Source of the DNA: CAZWKQ01 sp964634005
Lineage (GTDB): Bacteria > Bacteroidota > Bacteroidia > Bacteroidales > JACABE01
Assembly (NCBI GenBank): GCA_964634005.1
Contig: CAZWKQ010000030.1
Span: 1-18,150 of the forward strand
Direction of reading: 5' to 3'
Length of the DNA stretch: 18,150 nucleotides
Below the pieces are notes generated by a model, which saw only the letters and a list, made by a program, of their open reading frames with translations, ran no database searches and had not been told where the DNA came from. Position 1 is the first letter of the stretch. Each line of letters opens with the position of its first letter. Position numbers and translations under genes: made by a program. Shown here piece by piece: positions 7,543 through 15,905 of the stretch.

Positions 7543-9015
7543 TTAGTATGCTTTAGCAAATATTACTCTTTGTGATGATGGTTTCCCGGTAAGAATACAT
7601 TTTCCTTCTTCCAACTTGTTGTTTAGAGGAATTGTTCTAATAGTAGCTTTTGTTTCTTCTTTTATTTTAACTTCGGTTTCTGTTGTTCCATCCCAGTGAG
7701 CCAATACAAAACCTCCTTTTTCTATTGCTTCTTTGAACTCTTCCCAAGTATTGACGATAATTGTATTTTGTTCACGAAAACTTAATGCTTTCTGATACAG
7801 ATTATTTTGTATCGAATCGAGTAAATGCTCAACTTTATTTTCGATATCGGTAAGGTTATATATTTGTTTTTCGAGAGTATCTCTTCTGGCAATTTCTATG
7901 GTGTTTTCTTCCAAATCGCGAGGTCCTATTGCCAAGCGTAAAGGAACACCTTTAAACTCGTATTCCGAGAATTTCCATCCGGGTTTATAAGTATCTCTGT
8001 CGTCGTATTTTACGCTAATGCCTTTTGATTCAATTGCTTTTTTAATGATAGATACTTTTTCGGAGATTTGTTTTAATTGTTCTTCGTTTTTGTAAATAGG
8101 AACAATAACAACCTGAATAGGTGCCAATTTAGGAGGTAAAACCAGTCCGTTATCATCGGAGTGAGCCATAACCAATGCACCCATCAGTCGTGTTGAAACT
8201 CCCCAGGATGTTGCCCAAACGTAGTCTTGCTTATTTTCTTTGTTAAGAAACTTAACATCAAATGCTTTTGCGAAGTTTTGTCCGAGAAAATGAGAAGTGC
8301 CTGCCTGTAGTGCTTTGCCATCCTGCATAAGAGCTTCGATACAATATGTTTCGATTGCACCTGCAAAACGTTCGTTTTCGGTTTTAACGCCTTTTATTAC
8401 CGGCAGAGCCATATATTTTTCGGCAAAAGTACTGTAAACATCAAGCATTTGTATTGTTTCGGCCAAAGCTTCTTCTTTAGTGGCATGTGCTGTGTGGCCT
8501 TCCTGCCATAAAAATTCGGCAGTTCTAAGAAATAATCGTGTTCTCATTTCCCACCTTACAACATTTGCCCATTGATTTACAAGTATTGGGAGATCTCTGT
8601 AGGATTGTATCCAGTTTCTGTAAGTATCCCAGATGATAGTTTCAGATGTAGGTCTTACAATAAGTTCTTCTTCAAGTTTTGCCTCATTATCTACCACAAC
8701 GCCTTTGCCGTTTTCATCGTTTTTTAAACGATAATGTGTTACTATGGCGCATTCTTTTGCAAAACCTTCAACATGGCTTGCTTCCTTACTGAAAAATGAT
8801 TTTGGTATAAACAAAGGAAAGTATGCATTTTGATGACCTGTATCTTTAAACATTTTGTCGAGAGCCGATTGCATTTTTTCCCATATAGCATATCCGTAAG
8901 GTTTTATAACCATACATCCTCTTACTGCCGAGTTTTCTGCCAAATCGGCTTTTATAACAAGCTCGTTGTACCACTGTGAATAATTTTCCGATCTTTTGGT
9001 GAAATCTTTTGCCAT
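7543..9015 (-). CDS. proS: prolyl-tRNA synthetase, archaeal/eukaryotic-like short type
   Basis: A 490-residue class II enzyme that charges tRNA-Pro with proline. It starts AKDFTKRSENYSQWYNELV, and GCMVIKPYGYAIWE (33-46) belongs to motif 1. RPTSET (121-126) is the proline-binding loop. RWEMRTR (154-160) with FLWQEGHTAH (168-177) forms motif 2, and GVSTRLMGALVMAH (272-285) forms motif 3. The anticodon-binding domain begins near 300 and the C-terminal domain near 410, ending in the usual AKAY. There is no bacterial-type editing insertion between motifs 2 and 3, so this is the archaeal/eukaryotic-like form known in Bacteroidota. Three of the four zinc cysteines of the Thermus-type C-terminal domain appear to be replaced; only Cys473 remains. 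A TACTTTTG promoter element lies upstream. Confidence 0.97.
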   Translation of the reverse strand: MAKDFTKRSENYSQWYNELVIKADLAENSAVRGCMVIKPYGYAIWEKMQSALDKMFKDTGHQNAYFPLFIPKSFFSKEASHVEGFAKECAIVTHYRLKNDENGKGVVVDNEAKLEEELIVRPTSETIIWDTYRNWIQSYRDLPILVNQWANVVRWEMRTRLFLRTAEFLWQEGHTAHATKEEALAETIQMLDVYSTFAEKYMALPVIKGVKTENERFAGAIETYCIEALMQDGKALQAGTSHFLGQNFAKAFDVKFLNKENKQDYVWATSWGVSTRLMGALVMAHSDDNGLVLPPKLAPIQVVIVPIYKNEEQLKQISEKVSIIKKAIESKGISVKYDDRDTYKPGWKFSEYEFKGVPLRLAIGPRDLEENTIEIARRDTLEKQIYNLTDIENKVEHLLDSIQNNLYQKALSFREQNTIIVNTWEEFKEAIEKGGFVLAHWDGTTETEVKIKEETKATIRTIPLNNKLEEGKCILTGKPSSQRVIFAKAY

Positions 9016-9066
9016 TTCTTTATTATTTGGTATAAAATTTGTATCTGTATAGAAAATTTAATGTGG

Positions 9067-9074
9067 CAAAAGTA
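9067..9074 (-). promoter_or_regulatory. -7 promoter element of proS
   Basis: The minus strand reads TACTTTTG, matching TAnnTTTG, 52 bases upstream of the proS start. A TTTG further upstream (9098-9101) is separated by 23 bases, longer than the usual 19-21, so only the -7 element is claimed. Confidence 0.6.
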
Positions 9075-9112
9075 AGAAATATTCAAAAATTATAATTCAA
9101 ATTAAAATAAAA

Positions 9113-9118
9113 GGGAGG
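9113..9118 (+). promoter_or_regulatory. strong Shine-Dalgarno before the aromatic-rich lipoprotein
   Basis: GGGAGG sits six bases before the ATG at 9125, inside AAAAGGGAGGAAAACC. Other plus-strand genes here have no purine-rich ribosome-binding site of this strength, and Bacteroidota generally lack them, so this one stands out. Confidence 0.6.
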
Positions 9119-9124
9119 AAAACC

Positions 9125-10828
9125 ATGAAAACCCTAATTAAAATAGCAGCTTCAACCTTAATAATGTTTATGGCCGCTGCATGTTCAACACCAAATCAAA
9201 TATCATCAAATTATTATGATGATGGTGTTTATTCATCTTCAAAAAGAACAGAACCGCAAAAAACCGTTAAAAACGATGTGGTTGTTAAAAATGATAATAC
9301 TGCTGATTATATCGAAACTAAACCCAAGAAATATCAGGCAGCTCCAAACTATGATAAATCGCAGTACAGTTATCAAAAATACAAAGAAAATCAAGCTCAG
9401 CAACAGGATAGTGCAAGCTATGACATGCAATACAACGATAATGGCAATAACAATTATTCATCGAGCTTTGATGAAGATGATTATTATGATTATCAGTATT
9501 CATCGCGTTTAAGACGTTTTCATAACCCTTGCCGTTGTTTTAATTATTACGACGATTATTATACAAATATGTATTGGTACACCTACGATCCGTTTTACTA
9601 CGGTACAAGTATATATGTAGGCTATCCTTGGTGGGGTATTTCATACTATCGTCCTTATTACTGGAATAATTGGGGATGGAGTATCGGTTTCAACTGGGGC
9701 TGGGGGTATTTCGGTATAGGTTATTATGACTGGTACTATCCTTACTGGGGATGGGGCGGCTACTACGGATACGGCTCTTATTGGAACGGTTATTATAATG
9801 GCTACTGGAATGGTTATTGGGATGGCAGATACGGTTACGATTATAACCCTACAGGATTTGCAAGCAGCACTTATTTCGGACCAAGAAATTACATAGGTTC
9901 TTCAAATGGAAGCACCAATACCACTTTAACAGGAGGTTCAAACAGTTCGGGACAAATAAAATCCGATGTTCAAAGAATAAATGTTAATGCAGCTAATGCC
10001 CGTATAAATCCCAACAATAAGGCTAATGATAATAGTGTCAGCAGAAATCCTAACCAGAACTCCGGAAATCAGAACGATGTTTCGAGGCCAAAATCAAATG
10101 AAAATGTAGCTCCTGTTAATAAAGTTATTGAGGATAATTACAATGATGCTAAAAGAGTTAACAACTCGCAGAATAATACAACTCCTGAAACAAAATATTC
10201 GAACGAAAACCAGAATTATCGTCAACCTGCCAATGTTAATACTAATAGCAGAAGTGAAAATCCAACAAATAATAATAATGTGTACAGACAAAATAATACC
10301 GGTGAGCAAGCACCTGCTTATCAAAATCCTGCCAATAATCGTATAAATAATTATCAAAGATACAGCAGGTCGTATCAGGAAAGGGCTATTGAAAGACAAA
10401 ATAATCCTACAAATCAAGCACCTGCCAATAACAACTATTCTGAGCCAAAACCTTATACTTCTCCAAACTATACTCGTCCTCGTTCAAGTCAGGAGTACGA
10501 AAGTCCTAAGTACAGAAATGAAAGGAATTATAACTATAATGAACCTCAGAATAATCAGAACACACAGAGGAATTATAATCCTCCCGTAAACAGAAGTTAT
10601 TCTCAACCTGAATATAATAACAGGAATCAAAGTCAACCTTCTAATAACAATTATCAAAACAGAAGCTACTCACCACCTGCAAATAATAGTTATACTCCTC
10701 CTGCATCGAGTCGTTCTACTTACACTCCGGCACCATCGGCTCCGAGTAACAGCGGAAGCAGCTCAGGCAGTTCACGTTCAGGCTCAAGTTCGGGTAGCTC
10801 GAGTGGCGGTAGCGACAGAAGACGTTAA
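9125..10828 (+). CDS. lipoprotein with Tyr/Trp/Gly-rich core and Asn/Gln/Ser/Pro-rich tail
   Basis: A 567-residue protein with a lipoprotein signal (hydrophobic 7-17, AAAC with Cys20), so it is likely a surface or outer-membrane lipoprotein. Residues 27-125 are rich in Asp, Asn, Tyr and Gln. Residues 140-250 form an extremely aromatic block of Tyr, Trp and Gly, including tandem variants of NGYY/NGYW/DGRY near 221-236. From about 260 the protein is low-complexity Asn, Gln, Ser, Pro and Tyr, and it ends in Gly-Ser runs and SDRRR. A Cys pair (136, 138) precedes the aromatic core. Proteins of this composition are recurrent in Bacteroidota but have no established function. The make-up suggests an adhesive, matrix or scaffold role, which is speculation. 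It is divergent from proS and begins with a strong ribosome-binding site. Confidence 0.85.
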   Translation: MKTLIKIAASTLIMFMAAACSTPNQISSNYYDDGVYSSSKRTEPQKTVKNDVVVKNDNTADYIETKPKKYQAAPNYDKSQYSYQKYKENQAQQQDSASYDMQYNDNGNNNYSSSFDEDDYYDYQYSSRLRRFHNPCRCFNYYDDYYTNMYWYTYDPFYYGTSIYVGYPWWGISYYRPYYWNNWGWSIGFNWGWGYFGIGYYDWYYPYWGWGGYYGYGSYWNGYYNGYWNGYWDGRYGYDYNPTGFASSTYFGPRNYIGSSNGSTNTTLTGGSNSSGQIKSDVQRINVNAANARINPNNKANDNSVSRNPNQNSGNQNDVSRPKSNENVAPVNKVIEDNYNDAKRVNNSQNNTTPETKYSNENQNYRQPANVNTNSRSENPTNNNNVYRQNNTGEQAPAYQNPANNRINNYQRYSRSYQERAIERQNNPTNQAPANNNYSEPKPYTSPNYTRPRSSQEYESPKYRNERNYNYNEPQNNQNTQRNYNPPVNRSYSQPEYNNRNQSQPSNNNYQNRSYSPPANNSYTPPASSRSTYTPAPSAPSNSGSSSGSSRSGSSSGSSSGGSDRRR

Positions 10829-10878
10829 TTTAATTACGGATCTAATTAATTTACAGTATAATAAAATTAAAAAAAGAA

Positions 10879-10953
10879 ATGAAACAAGCCATAAGAAAAT
10901 ATTCACACACAAGTGGATGTTTATATGGCGAGTTAAACCTGACAATTAAATAA
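10879..10953 (+). CDS. possible 24-residue small ORF
   Basis: A short frame (MKQAIRKYSHTSGCLYGELN...) lies 18 bases upstream of the OmpP1-like gene, preceded by an A-rich AAAAAAAGAA stretch. It has no recognised similarity and no clear signal or membrane segment. It could be a leader peptide for the next gene or simply chance. It shares the string GTTAAACCTGA with the start of the next gene. Confidence 0.2.
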   Translation: MKQAIRKYSHTSGCLYGELNLTIK

Positions 10954-10970
10954 TTAAAAAAAATAAACAG

Positions 10971-12419
10971 ATGAAAAAGACAGTTTTAACAGTTTTACTG
11001 GTTTCGTTAAACCTGATAATATTAAAAGCACAAAATGAGATAGATGCATTAAGGTATTCACAGAACTTTTATGTAGGAACTGCACGCTCTTTAGCTATGG
11101 GCGGAGCTTTTGGTGCTTTGGGAGCCGATTTTTCAACATTAAGTACCAATCCTGCCGGTATAGGGCTTTTTCAAATTTCCGAATTCACCTTCTCGCCTGC
11201 ATTCTACATAGGAAGAACTAATTCGCAGTTCGAAAATTCACCTATGAGAAATGACTATAAATATAATTTCAACTTTGGTAACATAGGTTTTGTGTACAAT
11301 TTTTTTAAAAGAGGCAATTATTTTGAAGGTCCGGGATGGAAATCGGCACAATTCGGCTTTGGAATCAACAGATTGAACAATTTCAACAATAGAATGATAA
11401 TGGAGGGCTTTAATCCTACTTCTTCTTTAATGAACCAGTATATTCAGTATGCAAACGGATTTAAACCCAACAACTTAAATGCTTTCGATACCCGTATGGC
11501 TTACGATGCATATTTAATAAATCCTTTTGGAGATTCGACAAAATATACTTCAGTGGTAAATGGTGGTGTTACTCAAAGAAAAACCGTCAGTTCGAGCGGT
11601 TCGGTGAATGAAATGGTGATGACTATCGGTGGCAATTACAGCGACAAACTATATATGGGTGCAACTTTAGGTTTTCCTTTTGTCAGATATCTGGAGCAAT
11701 CGGTTTATAAAGAAATAGATACTCAGGATACCATTAATAATTTCAATTCTTTTACAGTTTTCGACGATTTAACGACAACCGGAGCAGGTATTAATTTCAA
11801 ATTCGGAATGATTTATCGTCCGGTTGATATTGTCAGAATCGGAGTTGCTTTCCATACTCCTACATATTTTTACTCTATGCAGGACGAATACAGCCGCAGA
11901 ATCGATTCCGATTTAGGAGCAAAAGGTAAATATTCAATAAGCTCTCCTCAGGGCATTTTCGATTATGAATTGACCACTCCTTTGCGTGTTATGGGAAGCT
12001 TAGCCTTTATTATAGGTGAATACGGTGTTGTTAGTGCCGATTACGAATTTCAGGATTTTACCGAAAGTCGTTTAAGAGCCGATAATACCGATTTTTATGA
12101 ACAAAATAATGCAATTCAAGATAAATATACATCTACATCAAATATAAGACTCGGAACCGAGTGGAGATTGAACCCCATAGCTTTCCGTGCAGGTTATGCT
12201 CTTTATGGAAGTCCTTTTAAAACAGGTATAAATGATGCTAAAAGAACTACTATGTCGTTTGGTATAGGATTCAGAGAAAAACAATTCTTTATCGACTTTG
12301 CTTATTCTTATTCGAAACAAAAAGAGGATTACTATTTTTACGATCCACAATTGGTAAAACCTGTTAAAAATGAAAATATAGGGCATAACATAATGATGAC
12401 TGTCGGGTTTAAATATTAA
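10971..12419 (+). CDS. OmpP1/FadL-like outer-membrane beta-barrel protein
   Basis: A 482-residue protein of the OMPP1/FadL/TodX group (PF03349-like), long-chain fatty acid or hydrophobic-compound transporters of the outer membrane. A signal peptide (residues 1-20, cleaved after ILKA) is followed by DALRYSQ and the group hallmark GTARSLAMGGAFGALGAD (36-53) with STNPAGIGLF (58-67), typical of the Bacteroidota branch. The rest alternates hydrophobic and polar residues with many aromatics and ends in a strand-like VGFKY, as expected for a barrel ending in an aromatic residue. The substrate is unknown. It precedes the DUF5686 gene by 72 bases, with a strong hairpin between them. Confidence 0.88.
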   Translation: MKKTVLTVLLVSLNLIILKAQNEIDALRYSQNFYVGTARSLAMGGAFGALGADFSTLSTNPAGIGLFQISEFTFSPAFYIGRTNSQFENSPMRNDYKYNFNFGNIGFVYNFFKRGNYFEGPGWKSAQFGFGINRLNNFNNRMIMEGFNPTSSLMNQYIQYANGFKPNNLNAFDTRMAYDAYLINPFGDSTKYTSVVNGGVTQRKTVSSSGSVNEMVMTIGGNYSDKLYMGATLGFPFVRYLEQSVYKEIDTQDTINNFNSFTVFDDLTTTGAGINFKFGMIYRPVDIVRIGVAFHTPTYFYSMQDEYSRRIDSDLGAKGKYSISSPQGIFDYELTTPLRVMGSLAFIIGEYGVVSADYEFQDFTESRLRADNTDFYEQNNAIQDKYTSTSNIRLGTEWRLNPIAFRAGYALYGSPFKTGINDAKRTTMSFGIGFREKQFFIDFAYSYSKQKEDYYFYDPQLVKPVKNENIGHNIMMTVGFKY

Positions 12420-12435
12420 TTTACACTGATTATTG

Positions 12436-12466
12436 CAATGGCTGCCTATGACCCGGGCAGCCATTG
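12436..12466 (+). terminator. strong hairpin between the OmpP1-like and DUF5686 genes
   Basis: A perfect 11-bp stem pairs CAATGGCTGCC (12436-12446) with GGCAGCCATTG (12456-12466) around a nine-base loop. It lies 16 bases after the OmpP1-like stop. The following sequence, TTGTTTATG, is only modestly T-rich, so termination may be partial. The downstream gene begins 25 bases after the hairpin. Confidence 0.65.
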
Positions 12467-12491
12467 TTGTTTATGCACATAATAGTTTTTT

Positions 12492-15086
12492 ATGAAATAT
12501 TTCTTTATTGTTTTTTTTACAGTAATTTCACTTTACTCTGAAGCTCAATCAGGTATAAAAGGTTTTATAAAGAACAAAAATAATAAGCCTTTGGCTTTTG
12601 CTACCATTTATATAAAAGAGCTAAAAACCGGAACTATTACCAATGAAGACGGATATTTTGAGTATAGGCTGCCAGCAGGCGAATATAACCTTAATTTTCA
12701 ATACATGGGTTATAAGCCCGATAATATTAAAGTAAATGTAAAAGAAGCAATGTTAAATTTGGATATTAAACTTGCCGAACAATCGATAAACTTGTCGGAA
12801 GTTAATATTGTAGCTTCGGCCGAAGACCCCGCATACAGCATTATGAGAAAACTCGTTGCAATGAGTAAGTATCATTTGCTTAAAGTTAAATCATATAAAG
12901 CTAAAGTTTATATTAAAGGCTTTTTTAAAATTGACATCCCAAAAATAGTTTATAAAGCTGCAAAGTCGGAGGGTATTGATACTGTAGAAGTCAACACATC
13001 GGAGTCTTTTAATGAAATAGAATACGAATATCCGAATACTTACCGACAAACCGTAATTTCGGCGCGATCGAATCAGGGTGATACTATATCAAACGAAGTT
13101 TATAACTATATACAAGGCAGTATTTACGCTTCTTCGCTTATGTCGCCTTCGGTATTCGGGCTATACCGCTTTAAGCTTGAAGGCAGTTTTTATGACAGAG
13201 GTTATGAAATACATAAAATAAAAATTACTCCCCGTTCGAAAGGCCCCGATACTTACAGCGGGTATATTTATGTTATTGATAAATTATGGGCAATACACAG
13301 TTTAAATCTCGATATCACTCAACTTGGTTTTAAAACTCATATTGAGCAAATATATGCCCCTGTAATAAATAATATTTGGATGCCTGTAAGTCATCATTAC
13401 GACATTAAAGGCAAGTTGTTTGGAGTAAAAATTAATCATATTTATTATGCTACTGTAAGTGATTATAGTATTGTTGAAAATCCCGAAATCAACATTAGGA
13501 ATTTCGAATTAATTGACGAGAGAATAGAAAACGAAATTGCCAAGGCAAAGTTAGAAGATAAAAAACAGGATTTTAATATAACTCAGAACGATAGTTCGAT
13601 TTCGGAAATAAATGAAAGAAAGTTTACAATAAAGGAATTAAAAAAGGTTTTGAAAGAAGCAGAAAAGAAAGAAGAAAAAAACAGAGAAGATTCCCGCCTT
13701 TTTTCGGATTATACTTTGAAGTTTGATTCGCTGGCAGCCAAAAGGTCGGTAGAATATTGGGATTCGATAAGACCTGTTCCTTTAACCGAGATTGAAAAGA
13801 AACCCGGATTTTTGAAGAAAAACGACAGCATAAATCAGGCAAGGAAACAAGATACTGCCTCAGGTTTTGCCTTTCTTGGGAATACTTTCGGTAATATATT
13901 TTTGGGCAGTAACGTCCGCATTAGCAATAAATTTAGTTTCAAATATCCTTCGCCTTTGGTTCATCTCAATTTCAATACCGTAGAAGGTTATAACATTAAT
14001 TTACCATTAGAAATTAAATATAATGCCGACGAAAACAACGGTTTTTCAATACTTCCCACATTAAGATACGGTTCTTCTGGGCAGTTTTATCATAATACTG
14101 TTTTAAAATATGAATATCGTAGCGGAAAATACCTTCAGAAAAATTCTATATCGCTCGAAGGGGGGAAGTATGTAAGCCAATTTAATCCCGAAAATCCCGT
14201 TGTTCCTTTTATTAATAGCATTACTTCTTTGTTTTGGGTAGAAAACTATTTTAAAATATACAGAAAAGATTTCTTGGCTATAGTTTTAAAACAAAACTTG
14301 AATCCTTATTTGCTGTTAAATTTGAAATTAGAATATTCGAATCGCGAAGAGTTGTTCAACACAAGCAATGATACTTGGGTTAATAAAAAAGGCAGAGAAT
14401 ACAGCCCCAACACACCTTTTAATATCGAAAAAAGTAATACTTCTTTCGGAACTTCCAAAGCTGCGTTGATTGACGTAAATTTATCATATAGGCCTTTCAT
14501 CAGGTTTTATCGATACAATAATAAAATAAGAGTATCCGACGATAGGACGCCTATTATTAACTTAGCATATTCGGCGGGTTTAAAAGACTTTTTGGGCAGC
14601 AATACCGATTTCCATAGAATTGAAGGGAGTATTTCGCACAAAATAAACGGGATAAGGCGTGATTTGGATATTAAAGTATTCGGAGGTACAACATTTGCCA
14701 ATAGCAGCGATTGTTTTATCGATTATAAGCATTTTAACGGAAATTCCACATTAATTCAAACGAGACAGACTGCAGATGGTTATTTTTTGCTTGATTATTA
14801 TAAATACAGCACAAGCAGCGATTATTTGGGTGCTTATAGTCAACTAAGCTTTCGCAAATTATTGCTTACTCAAAATCTATGGTTAAACCTGCTTGGAATA
14901 AAAGAAGTTATAACTTTTAATTACCTTAAAACATCGAATTCTCCTGATTATGTGGAGTTTGGTTATGGAATAGATAATATTTTCAGGTTATTTAAGATAC
15001 AGGCTGTAACATCGTTCGAAAACGGTAAATATCAGATGTGGGGTATTCGTATAGGGTTATCGGGGTTAATAAATATTCGGGATTAG
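12492..15086 (+). CDS. CarboxypepD_reg-like / DUF5686 outer-membrane protein
   Basis: An 864-residue protein with a signal peptide (1-18, cut at SEA-Q). Residues 20-100 form a carboxypeptidase-regulatory-like beta-sandwich: GIKGFIKNKNNKPLAFATIY, then GTITNEDGYFEYRLPAGEY and YMGYKP. This is the plug-adjacent domain common in Bacteroidota outer-membrane proteins. From EDPAYSIMRKL (111-121) onward it matches the DUF5686 family in layout and length. A charged Lys/Glu-rich, helix-like stretch lies near 345-410, and the C-terminal half looks like a large beta-barrel with repeated aromatic strands. It lacks a TonB-dependent receptor plug, so it is not a SusC protein. The family function is not established. 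It is probably an outer-membrane barrel acting with other envelope proteins. It is followed by the repeat-rich convergent intergenic region. Confidence 0.85.
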   Translation: MKYFFIVFFTVISLYSEAQSGIKGFIKNKNNKPLAFATIYIKELKTGTITNEDGYFEYRLPAGEYNLNFQYMGYKPDNIKVNVKEAMLNLDIKLAEQSINLSEVNIVASAEDPAYSIMRKLVAMSKYHLLKVKSYKAKVYIKGFFKIDIPKIVYKAAKSEGIDTVEVNTSESFNEIEYEYPNTYRQTVISARSNQGDTISNEVYNYIQGSIYASSLMSPSVFGLYRFKLEGSFYDRGYEIHKIKITPRSKGPDTYSGYIYVIDKLWAIHSLNLDITQLGFKTHIEQIYAPVINNIWMPVSHHYDIKGKLFGVKINHIYYATVSDYSIVENPEINIRNFELIDERIENEIAKAKLEDKKQDFNITQNDSSISEINERKFTIKELKKVLKEAEKKEEKNREDSRLFSDYTLKFDSLAAKRSVEYWDSIRPVPLTEIEKKPGFLKKNDSINQARKQDTASGFAFLGNTFGNIFLGSNVRISNKFSFKYPSPLVHLNFNTVEGYNINLPLEIKYNADENNGFSILPTLRYGSSGQFYHNTVLKYEYRSGKYLQKNSISLEGGKYVSQFNPENPVVPFINSITSLFWVENYFKIYRKDFLAIVLKQNLNPYLLLNLKLEYSNREELFNTSNDTWVNKKGREYSPNTPFNIEKSNTSFGTSKAALIDVNLSYRPFIRFYRYNNKIRVSDDRTPIINLAYSAGLKDFLGSNTDFHRIEGSISHKINGIRRDLDIKVFGGTTFANSSDCFIDYKHFNGNSTLIQTRQTADGYFLLDYYKYSTSSDYLGAYSQLSFRKLLLTQNLWLNLLGIKEVITFNYLKTSNSPDYVEFGYGIDNIFRLFKIQAVTSFENGKYQMWGIRIGLSGLINIRD

Positions 15087-15271
15087 ATTTTAAAATAATT
15101 CTGAATAAGGATTAGAATGTGTTTTGCTTATTTATACCAAAAGAAAGTAAAGAATTATTAAATTTCTTTTTCTTATGTTCTTTTGCTTCCCCTTTTTAAA
15201 AAAGCAGGTTTTGTATTTCAAATAATTTGATGTCGATTAAACGCTATTCTGACATAAGTGTAATTGTTCTT
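15087..15271. other. gene-free lead-in with degenerate repeat fragments
   Basis: There is no coding potential. It holds CAAAAGAAAGTAAA (15138-15151), identical to the 3' arm of hairpin 3 of the composite repeat. It also holds TTCTTTTG (15178-15185), which can pair with CAAAAGAA (15138-15145) as a long-loop, decayed version of that hairpin. The 18-base string at 15169-15186 recurs inverted at 18106-18123. Confidence 0.5.
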
Positions 15272-15469
15272 AAAATCCGCCTTATATAAATTTGCGTTAA
15301 GAAATTGAATGATTTTTATCATGCGTTGGGCTTAGTAAGCAACCCTGAAGTGAGGAAGGGATAATCTTATATTGGAAACTTTATCTTGCTTCCGAACGGC
15401 TTGGGTTGCGTGAGATAAAAAGCATACAATTTCAGCAAATTTATATGCAGCGGTGACTTTTCTTTGTTT

Positions 15470-15538
15470 TACCGAAGGTAAATATGTAATAGTTTAGTTC
15501 GCTTTCGCTTCTAAACTAAAACATATTTACGCTCGGTA
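15470..15538. repeat. hairpin 2 of unit A
   Basis: Three perfectly paired blocks are separated by symmetric three-base internal loops: TACCGA/TCGGTA, TAAATATGT/ACATATTTA and AGTTTAG/CTAAACT, around a 13-base loop. The same structure occurs in unit B at 16104-16172. The two differences between the units fall in the terminal loop (15510) and an internal loop (15530), never in a stem. Confidence 0.85.
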
Positions 15539-15665
15539 TTATAAAACCTTTCTTTTGGTGGCAGCAAAAGAAAGTAAATAGTAAATTATCTTTTGTTGGA
15601 AATTAATCTTGTTTTTTAGTTAACTTTTTGTCTTGAAACAAAAAGTTACAAAAAGTTCAAGACTG

Positions 15666-15830
15666 CGAATTGTTATTGTGTAAAATCTACGGCTTAAAAA
15701 ACCCCGCAATACAAGCCGTTCCGATGCTTATATTATCTTCCAATTTTACTTTTCCCATATCGGAACTTCTGTATTGCTTAGCTAATACCTATGCTTTTTT
15801 TAAGCCTTGTTTTACTACAATAACAATTCG
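15666..15830. repeat. hairpin 5 of unit A, long foldback
   Basis: Nested arms pair in order: CGAATTGTTATTGT (15666-15679) with ACAATAACAATTCG (15817-15830); GTAAAA with TTTTAC; GGCTTAAAAAA (15691-15701) with TTTTTTAAGCC (ending 15806); GCAATACA (15706-15713) with TGTATTGC (15770-15777); and GTTCCGAT (15718-15725) with ATCGGAAC (15759-15766). That is about 47 base pairs. Unit B has only the outermost arms. A small ATGCTT/AAGCAT hairpin follows near 15850. Confidence 0.85.
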
Positions 15831-15905
15831 AGGTCGGGGTTTCGCCTTGTATGCTTTTGAAGCATATTATTGTAAGTCATTTTGATATTACAAACATATT
15901 ATGCC

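Larger units (their letters stand above)
15272..15837. repeat. composite structured repeat, unit A (five hairpins)
   Basis: Five successive inverted repeats with no gene. Hairpin 1 (15277-15453) is a long compound stem: CCGC/GCGG; ATATAAATTTGC/GCAAATTTATAT (12 bp); a 20-position stem starting GAAATTG at 15301 with 18 pairs; GCAACCC/GGGTTGC (15339-15345 with 15403-15409); and an inner GGAAG/CTTCC. Hairpin 2 (15470-15538) has blocks of 6, 9 and 7 bp. Hairpin 3 (15548-15574) is 10 bp. Hairpin 4 (15621-15648) is 11 bp. Hairpin 5 (15666-15830) is a foldback of about 47 bp. The first 308 nt recur in unit B with about 20 differences by eye, and hairpins 4 and 5 recur as structures. It lies between convergent genes. 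Its nature (RNA, BIME-like repeat or mobile element) is unknown. Confidence 0.85.

Noticed and set aside
9216..9512. 98-codon overlapping frame in the lipoprotein gene
   Set aside because: Out-of-frame reading of repetitive AAT/TAT-rich codons. Its composition is an artefact of the Asn/Tyr-rich real protein.
15670..15885. 71-codon open frame inside unit A
   Set aside because: It lies within the long palindrome of hairpin 5, its composition follows the inverted repeat, and it has no equivalent in unit B.
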